Assembly: GCA_025934335.1 (NCBI GenBank)
Contig: JAICYG010000108.1
Span: 1 to 8,915 of the forward strand
Direction: 5' to 3'
Length of the DNA: 8,915 nt
Origin: Thermoleophilia bacterium
GTDB taxonomy: Bacteria > Actinomycetota > Thermoleophilia > Gaiellales > Gaiellaceae
Numbering within the stretch: the stretch's first letter is position 1; each line of letters starts with the position of its first letter. The notes below the pieces were generated by a model. The model saw only the letters and a list, made by a program, of their open reading frames with translations, made no database searches and had not been told where the DNA came from. The position numbers and the translations under genes are program-made. Positions 4,121 through 8,915 of this stretch are shown piece by piece.

Positions 4121-6838
4121 ATGGCCTCGCCGTCAAAGCTCACAGTCGGCGACAGGCCGTTCGAGATCTACCGCCTGTCCGAGCTGCAGGCCTCCTACGA
4201 CGTCGCCCGCCTGCCCTACACGCTGCGCGTGCTGCTCGAGAACGTGCTCCGGAACGGTGACGACGAGGACGTCGAGTCAGTCGCGCGCTGGGACGCGAAG
4301 GCGGAGCCGTCGAACGAGATCTCGTTCGCGCCGTCGCGCGTCCTCCTGCAGGACCTGACCGGCGTGCCGGCGGTCGTCGACCTGGCAGCGATGCGCAACG
4401 CGATGGCCGATCTGGGCGGCGACCCGGAGAAGATCAACCCGCTCATCCCGGCGGAGCTCGTCATCGACCACTCGGTGCAGGTCGACTCGTTCGCGTCCCG
4501 GATGGCGTTCGAGCGGAACGTCGAGCTCGAGTTCGAGCGCAACCGGGAGCGGTACCTCTTCCTGCGCTGGGGCCAGACCGCGTTCAGCGGCTTCAAGGTG
4601 GTGCCGCCCGGCACCGGCATCTGCCACCAGGTGAACCTCGAGTACCTCGCCCGCGTCGTCGAGGACCGGGACGGAGTCGCGTTCCCCGACACGCTCGTCG
4701 GCACCGACTCGCACACGACGATGGTCAACGGGCTCGGCGTGCTCGGCTGGGGTGTCGGCGGCATCGAGGCGGAGGCGGCGATGCTCGGCCAGCCGCTCTC
4801 GATGCTCGTGCCGCAGGTCGTGGGGTTCAGGCTGAGGGGGTCGCTGCCGGAGGGCGCGACCGCCACCGACCTCGTGCTGACGGTGACGGAGATCCTGCGC
4901 CACACGGGCGTCGTCGGCAAGTTCGTCGAGTACTTCGGCGAGGGCGTCGCGTCGCTCCCGCTCGCGGACCGCGCGACGCTCGGGAACATGTCGCCCGAAT
5001 ACGGAGCGACCTGCGGCTTCTTCCCGGTCGACCAGGTGACGCTCGACTACCTCCGGCTCACCGGACGATCCGCCGAGCGGATCGCCTTGGTTGAGGCCTA
5101 CTGCAAGGAGAACCTCCTCTGGCACGACCCGTCGGATCACGCGACGTACTCGCAGATCGTCGAGCTCGACCTCGGCGACGTCGAGCCGTCGATCGCGGGG
5201 CCGCGCCGGCCGCAGGACCGCGTGCCGCTCGCGAACTCGAAGCAGTCGTTCATCGACACGCTCGACACGTTCGGTGTCCCGTACGCGAACGGCACCTCCG
5301 ACAAGGACGTCGCCGACACGTTCCCCGCCTCCGACCCGACGCAGGAGCAGCAGCCGGGCGCGGAATCGCTTTCCGACGAGGAGCCGGCCGCGCCGGTCGC
5401 GACCGCTACGGCGCCGTCGCAGCGCCGCGTGCCGGTGAAGGGTACGAGCTACGCGCTCGACCACGGCTCGGTGGTGATCGCCGCGATCACGTCGTGCACG
5501 AACACCTCGAACCCGCAGGTGATGGTGGCGGCCGGCCTGCTCGCACGGAACGCGGTGCGCCGCGGCCTGGAGCGGAAGCCGTGGGTGAAGTCCTCGCTCG
5601 CGCCGGGCTCGAAGGTGGTGACGCGGTACTACGAGCAGGCCGGCCTGCAGGAGCACCTCGACGCGCTCGGCTTCAACACGGTCGGCTACGGGTGCACGAC
5701 GTGCATCGGCAACTCGGGCCCGCTCGACGACGAGATCTCGGCCGCGATCGCAGCCGGCGACCTCGTCGTCTGCTCGGTGCTGTCGGGGAACCGCAACTTC
5801 GAGGCACGAATTCACCCGGAGGTGAAGGCGAACTACCTCGCCTCACCGCCGCTCGTCGTCGCGTACGCACTCGCGGGGCGGATGGACATCGACTTCGAGC
5901 ACGAGCCGATTCAGGACGACGTCTACCTGCACGACCTCTGGCCGAGCGCGCAGGAGGTGAGCGACGTGATCGCGTCGTCGGTGCGCGCGGAGCAGTTCGC
6001 GGAGACGTACGAGGACGTGTTCACGGGCGACGAGACGTGGCGGGCGCTGCCGGTGCCGGAGGGCGAGCTCTTCGCGTGGCAGCCCGACTCGACGTACGTG
6101 CGCCACCCGCCCTACTTCGAAGGGATGTCGCGCGAGCACGGCACGTTCCCCGACGTCGACGGCGCACGCTGCCTCGTCTGGCTCGGCGACTCGGTCACGA
6201 CCGACCACATCTCGCCCGCCGGCGCGATCAAGCCCGACTCCCCGGCGGGGAACTACCTGGTCGGCCACGGCGTCGAGCGGCGCGACTTCAACTCGTACGG
6301 CGCCCGCCGCGGCAACCACGAGGTGATGGTGCGCGGCACGTTCGCGAACGTCCGCCTGCGCAACAAGCTCGTGCCGAGCTCGGAGGGTACGTGGACGGTG
6401 CACGTCCCGTCGGGCGAGGAGATGACGATCTTCGACGCATCCGAGAAGTACGTGGCCGAGGGAACGCCGCTCGTCGTGCTCGCGGGCAAGGAGTACGGCT
6501 CGGGCTCGTCACGCGACTGGGCGGCGAAGGGGCCGAACCTGCTCGGCGTGAAGGCGGTGATCGCGGAGTCGTTCGAGCGGATCCATCGCTCCAACCTGCT
6601 GATGATGGGCGTGCTGCCGCTGCAGTTCATGGACGGAGAGACGCCCGAGACGCTCGGCCTGACGGGGCGCGAGGCGTTCTCGATCTCGGGCGTCGAGGGC
6701 GGCGAGGCGCGCGAGGTGACGGTGCGAGCCGACGACAGGGAGTTCCGCGCCCGCGTGCGACTCGACACGCCGCAGGAGCGCGAGTACCTCCAGCACGGCG
6801 GGATCCTCCAGTACGTGCTGCGCAAACTGCTGCAGTAG
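4121..6838 (+). CDS. acnA: Aconitate hydratase AcnA
   Basis: A 905-aa cytoplasmic [4Fe-4S] enzyme that interconverts citrate and isocitrate in the TCA and glyoxylate cycles. The start ATG 4121 gives the usual family N-terminus (SKLTVGDRPFEIYRL). An in-frame ATG at 4028 would add 31 residues unlike the family, so it was not used. GAGG at 4116-4119 is too close to serve as a normal ribosome-binding site, so initiation may be leaderless. DSHTTM begins at D196. The cluster ligands are Cys459 (SCTNTSNP), Cys525 and Cys528 (GYGCTTCIGNSG), with the 66- and 3-residue spacing of AcnA/IRP1 proteins. The swivelling C-terminal domain shows GSGSSRDWAAKG (from G793) and SFERIHRSNLLMMGVLP. Compared with E. 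coli AcnA, whose first ligand is Cys435, there are about 24 extra residues before Cys459, in an acidic Pro/Ala/Gln-rich linker (residues ~390-445) containing FPASDP (from F401). All key residues seen are intact. Confidence 0.97.
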   Translation: MASPSKLTVGDRPFEIYRLSELQASYDVARLPYTLRVLLENVLRNGDDEDVESVARWDAKAEPSNEISFAPSRVLLQDLTGVPAVVDLAAMRNAMADLGGDPEKINPLIPAELVIDHSVQVDSFASRMAFERNVELEFERNRERYLFLRWGQTAFSGFKVVPPGTGICHQVNLEYLARVVEDRDGVAFPDTLVGTDSHTTMVNGLGVLGWGVGGIEAEAAMLGQPLSMLVPQVVGFRLRGSLPEGATATDLVLTVTEILRHTGVVGKFVEYFGEGVASLPLADRATLGNMSPEYGATCGFFPVDQVTLDYLRLTGRSAERIALVEAYCKENLLWHDPSDHATYSQIVELDLGDVEPSIAGPRRPQDRVPLANSKQSFIDTLDTFGVPYANGTSDKDVADTFPASDPTQEQQPGAESLSDEEPAAPVATATAPSQRRVPVKGTSYALDHGSVVIAAITSCTNTSNPQVMVAAGLLARNAVRRGLERKPWVKSSLAPGSKVVTRYYEQAGLQEHLDALGFNTVGYGCTTCIGNSGPLDDEISAAIAAGDLVVCSVLSGNRNFEARIHPEVKANYLASPPLVVAYALAGRMDIDFEHEPIQDDVYLHDLWPSAQEVSDVIASSVRAEQFAETYEDVFTGDETWRALPVPEGELFAWQPDSTYVRHPPYFEGMSREHGTFPDVDGARCLVWLGDSVTTDHISPAGAIKPDSPAGNYLVGHGVERRDFNSYGARRGNHEVMVRGTFANVRLRNKLVPSSEGTWTVHVPSGEEMTIFDASEKYVAEGTPLVVLAGKEYGSGSSRDWAAKGPNLLGVKAVIAESFERIHRSNLLMMGVLPLQFMDGETPETLGLTGREAFSISGVEGGEAREVTVRADDREFRARVRLDTPQEREYLQHGGILQYVLRKLLQ

Positions 6839-6843
6839 GTGCA

Positions 6844-6864
6844 GGAGGCGGAAGCCGCGCCTCC
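6844..6864 (+). promoter_or_regulatory. Hairpin containing the Shine-Dalgarno-like GGAGG before the kinase gene
   Basis: GGAGGCG (6844-6850), loop GAAGCCG and CGCCTCC (6858-6864) pair perfectly over 7 bp. The hairpin starts five bases after the acnA stop (TAG 6836-6838) and ends three bases before ATG 6868. It could end acnA transcription in part, or control translation of the next gene: its 5' arm is the only strong anti-16S match in the gap, and it is buried in the stem. No T-tract follows. Confidence 0.35.
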
Positions 6865-6867
6865 ACC

Positions 6868-7407
6868 ATGACCGAGCCGCTCCTCGTCGTCGTCACCGGG
6901 CCGCCCGCGAGCGGGAAGTCGTCGATCGCGCGCGAGCTGGCCGAGGAGCTCCGCATCCCGTTCCTCTCGAAGGACGAGCTGAAGGAGCGGCTGTACGAGG
7001 AGATCGGGAGCGGCGAAGAGCTCGAGGACGCGATCGAGCGCTCGGCGACGGCGATTCTCTACTCCGTCGCGCACAGCAACCTGGACGTCGGCGTGAGCGT
7101 CCTCGTCGAGTCGAACTTCGACCGGAAGAGCGACACGGCGCCGCTGCGCGAGCTCGGCGCCCGCATCGTCCAGGTGCATTGCGGCGGGGACACCGACGCC
7201 CTCGTGCGCCACTTCGCCGAGCGTTCCGCGCGCGGCGACCGGCATCCGGGCCACGACGACGAGCCCGAAGACGCGGGCGAGCTGCGCCGCAAGATCGAGT
7301 CCGGGCTCTGGGACCCGCTCGACCTGCCCGGGGAGCTGATTCGGGTCGACGCCTCGCAGGGGCACGTGGACGTGGAGTCGATCACGTCGCGATCTGTTTT
7401 CGGCTGA
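6868..7407 (+). CDS. Small P-loop kinase-like ATP-binding protein (AAA_33/zeta-toxin-like fold), substrate unknown
   Basis: A 179-aa soluble protein of the P-loop NTPase superfamily, most like the predicted small-molecule kinases grouped as AAA_33. The Walker A motif GPPASGKSS (G11 to S19, with K17) follows a hydrophobic beta strand LLVVVTG. LSKDELKERLYEEIG fits the substrate-side helix after strand 2, and VLVESNFDR the second core strand with an acidic residue near a Walker B position. RHFAERSARGDRHPGH resembles the Arg-rich lid seen in small predicted kinases. ATG 6868 is the only usable start in the frame here; it lies 29 bases after acnA and has no normally spaced Shine-Dalgarno (GGAGG 6844-6848 is 19 bases away and inside a hairpin). 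It may be co-transcribed with acnA. No antitoxin gene is next to it, so a zeta-type toxin is unlikely. Substrate cannot be read from the sequence. Confidence 0.75.
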   Translation: MTEPLLVVVTGPPASGKSSIARELAEELRIPFLSKDELKERLYEEIGSGEELEDAIERSATAILYSVAHSNLDVGVSVLVESNFDRKSDTAPLRELGARIVQVHCGGDTDALVRHFAERSARGDRHPGHDDEPEDAGELRRKIESGLWDPLDLPGELIRVDASQGHVDVESITSRSVFG

Positions 7408-7435
7408 GACGCACGGGTACGAACCGGCGCGGGAG

Positions 7436-8452
7436 ATGACTTCGCCGCCGCCGCGAATCCGACGGTCGTGGGCTCTGCGCGGGCTCGTGCTTGCCGTGTT
7501 CGCCGCGGTCCTCGCGGGGTGCGGCGATCAGCAGAGCGCACTCGCGCCGAAGAGCCACGCGTCGACGGACATCGCAAGCCTCTTCTGGTGGATGATGGGG
7601 ATCTCCTGGGCGGGCCTTGCGCTCGTCGTCGGGATGATGGTGTTCGCCTGGCGGCGGGCCAGGAGGCGGAGGACGACAGCCGGGCCGCACGAGCACGAGA
7701 GGGTCGGCTTCGCCGTGGTGATCGGCGCCGGCGTGATCTTCCCGATCGTCCTGGTCGCAGCGCTCTTCGTGATCAGCGACATCTTCGTCATCCAGACGAC
7801 CCAGGCACCCGCGAAGAGCAAGACCCGCCTGACGATCGTGGTGACGGGCCACCAGTGGTGGTGGGAGGCGCGTTACCAGGGGACGTCCGCGGTCACCGCG
7901 AACGAGATCCACATTCCCGTCCGCACGCCGGTGCGGGTCGAGGTGCAGACGGCGGACGTGATCCACAGCTTCTGGGTGCCGCGGTTGAACCGCACCATCG
8001 ACGCGATGCCCGGCCGGCGCAACGCGATCGAGCTCTACGCCGACGCGGTCGGCCGCTACCGCGGCCAGTGCGACGAGTTCTGCGGGCTGCAGCACGCGCA
8101 CATGGCGTTCTACGTCGTCGCCGACCCGCCGAACGTGTTCCGGCGCTGGCTCGCGAGCCAGGCGAAGCCGGCGACCGCGTCGGGCCCCGGCAAGGCCGTC
8201 TTCATGAGCGCGTCGTGCGCGAACTGCCACGCGATCCGCGGCACGAGCGCGAGCGGCCCCGTCGGCCCCGATCTGACGCACCTGCAGTCGAGGACGACAA
8301 TCGGTGCGCTGACGCTTCCGAACACCCGCGCCGACCTGAGCGAGTGGATCACCGATTCGCAACACGTGAAGCCGGGGAACCAGATGCCGGACATGCGCCT
8401 CCACGGAGCCCTGCTGAACGCGCTGCTCGACTACCTGGAGGCACTCAAATAG
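7436..8452 (+). CDS. ctaC: Cytochrome c oxidase subunit II with fused cytochrome c domain (lipoprotein)
   Basis: A 338-aa subunit II of an aa3/caa3-type terminal oxidase. It takes electrons through CuA and passes them to subunit I. Residues 1-29 form a lipoprotein signal (basic RIRRSWALR, hydrophobic core, lipobox LAGC with Cys29). Two membrane helices follow at ~46-68 and ~90-115. The cupredoxin domain carries HQWWWEARY (from H139) and the CuA ligands His177 (HSFW), Cys212, Glu214, Cys216, His220 and Met223 (CDEFCGLQHAHM). A C-terminal cytochrome c domain has CANCH (Cys261, Cys264, His265) and the likely axial Met317 in NQMP, so the protein is a self-contained electron entry module. ATG 7436 gives the full lipoprotein signal; GGGAG (7431-7435) abuts it with no spacer, so initiation may be weak or leaderless. 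It starts 28 bases after the kinase gene and is followed directly by ctaD. Confidence 0.95.
   Translation: MTSPPPRIRRSWALRGLVLAVFAAVLAGCGDQQSALAPKSHASTDIASLFWWMMGISWAGLALVVGMMVFAWRRARRRRTTAGPHEHERVGFAVVIGAGVIFPIVLVAALFVISDIFVIQTTQAPAKSKTRLTIVVTGHQWWWEARYQGTSAVTANEIHIPVRTPVRVEVQTADVIHSFWVPRLNRTIDAMPGRRNAIELYADAVGRYRGQCDEFCGLQHAHMAFYVVADPPNVFRRWLASQAKPATASGPGKAVFMSASCANCHAIRGTSASGPVGPDLTHLQSRTTIGALTLPNTRADLSEWITDSQHVKPGNQMPDMRLHGALLNALLDYLEALK
8437..8441 (+). promoter_or_regulatory. Ribosome-binding site GGAGG at the ctaC/ctaD junction
   Basis: GGAGG lies inside the last codons of ctaC. Seven bases downstream, in the ctaD frame, is ATA 8449-8451, which overlaps the ctaC stop (TAG 8450-8452). 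The first in-frame ATG is 49 bases away at 8491 and has no comparable site in front of it. The site therefore bears on where ctaD really starts. Confidence 0.5.
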
Positions 8453-8490
8453 CGATCGCGACGCCTCCCACCCCAGCGTCCGCCGAGCGG

Positions 8491-8915
8491 ATGGAGCTGC
8501 TCGAGCAGATGTGGGAGGGCCGGCCGGGGATCCTCGGCTGGCTCACCACCACCGACCACAAGAAGATCGGCCTCCTCTACTTCTGGACGACCCTCGTGCT
8601 CTTCGGCGCCGGGGGCGTCGAAGCGCTGCTGATGCGCACGCAGCTGATCGCCCCGAACCAGCACCTCGTCTCGCCGAGCACCTACGACGAGCTATTCACG
8701 CTGCACGGCGTGACGATGATCTTCTTCTTCATCATCCCGATGACGACGGGCGCGTTCGGCAACTACCTGCTCCCCCTGATCATCGGCGCACGCGACATGG
8801 CGTTCCCGCGCATGAACGCCCTCAGCTACTGGATCTTCCTCGGGTCGGGGATCTTCCTCTACACGAGCCTCGCCCTCGGCGTGGCGCCCAACGCGGGCTG
8901 GTTCGACTACGTGCC
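8491..8915 (+). CDS. ctaD: Cytochrome c oxidase subunit I, N-terminal part (runs off the window)
   Basis: The first ~142 codons of the heme-copper oxidase catalytic subunit, which reduces O2 to water and pumps protons at the membrane; the gene continues past base 8915. WLTTTDHKKIGLLYFWTTLVLFGAGGVEALLMRTQL is the canonical subunit I N-terminus with helix 1 (shown here as a description of adjoining short blocks: WLTTTDHKKIG, then LLYFWTTLVLFGAGGVEALL). ELFTLHGVTMIFFFIIP follows, with His72 (numbered from ATG 8491) as the expected low-spin heme ligand. GNYLLPLIIGARDMAFPRMN is the next conserved loop, then helix 3 and NAGWFDYV. I give ATG 8491 because it is the first standard start. However, the frame is open further upstream, and AIATPPTPASAER would precede it if translation begins at ATA 8449, which has the better ribosome-binding site. 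Active-site copper and heme a3 ligands lie beyond the window. Confidence 0.93.
   Translation, partial: MELLEQMWEGRPGILGWLTTTDHKKIGLLYFWTTLVLFGAGGVEALLMRTQLIAPNQHLVSPSTYDELFTLHGVTMIFFFIIPMTTGAFGNYLLPLIIGARDMAFPRMNALSYWIFLGSGIFLYTSLALGVAPNAGWFDYV

Noticed and set aside
4277..5815. 512-codon minus-strand open frame opposite aconitase
   Set aside because: Arg/Val/Glu/His-rich shadow composition with no domain, and it lies fully antisense to an intact AcnA.
6839..6871. Ten-codon frame beginning at GTG 6839 and ending on the kinase start (ATGA)
   Set aside because: Too short to distinguish from chance, with no ribosome-binding site of its own.
6868..7407. Zeta-type toxin of a toxin-antitoxin pair
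   Set aside because: There is no small antitoxin gene on either side; the neighbours are aconitase and ctaC, so a plain small-molecule kinase fold is the better reading.
7397..7423. Possible promoter boxes (TTTTCG and TACGAA) before ctaC
   Set aside because: Both boxes match poorly and the spacing is only 15 bases, so I would not call a promoter from this.

Overview
This is a very GC-rich, gene-dense window. It looks like a chromosomal segment of a high-GC actinobacterium, plausibly of the Thermoleophilia (Gaiella/Solirubrobacter) type. That placement is inference. It rests on GAG/CTC/GCG-dominated codon use, an F420-type luciferase-like oxidoreductase, a DUF892 ferritin-like protein, an actinobacterial-style AcnA with an inserted linker, and a CtaC with a fused C-terminal cytochrome c domain. 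I saw no tRNA, rRNA, CRISPR array, insertion sequence or prophage.

Bases 1-2619 hold a tightly packed plus-strand cluster. It contains the C-terminal end of a formate-dehydrogenase-type 4Fe-4S beta subunit, an NrfD-family membrane quinone-oxidoreductase subunit (313-1260), a GPR1/FUN34/YaaH (SatP-like) monocarboxylate transporter (1260-2009) and a DUF892/YciE-like ferritin-fold protein (2074-2619). The first three genes are joined by stop/start overlaps (ATGA, then TGATG). A 22-codon mini-ORF with a strong hairpin bridges the transporter to the DUF892 gene. The likely theme is oxidation of formate, or a related small substrate, into the quinone pool, with a co-translated small-acid transporter.

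Bases 2626-3006 carry a convergent minus-strand gene with an N-terminal DUF2795 domain and a disordered tail. After a 74-base divergent gap, a monocistronic-looking F420-dependent luciferase-like oxidoreductase (3081-4016) follows, ending in a hairpin.

Bases 4121-6838 encode aconitase (AcnA, 905 aa) with all three cluster cysteines. A small P-loop kinase-like protein of unknown substrate (6868-7407) comes next, with a hairpin in the short gap before it. From 7436 to the window end an aa3/caa3-type cytochrome c oxidase cluster begins: ctaC (CuA domain plus cytochrome c domain, a predicted lipoprotein) and the N-terminal part of ctaD.

The window is mostly ordinary central and respiratory metabolism, and I found no convincing new system. 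The points most worth a second look are: the transporter coupled to the formate-dehydrogenase-type module, with its altered signature motif; the mini-ORF/hairpin junction before the ferritin-like gene; the FPASDP-containing linker inside aconitase; the hairpin that masks the only good Shine-Dalgarno of the kinase gene; and the start of ctaD, where the best ribosome-binding site points to an ATA codon.
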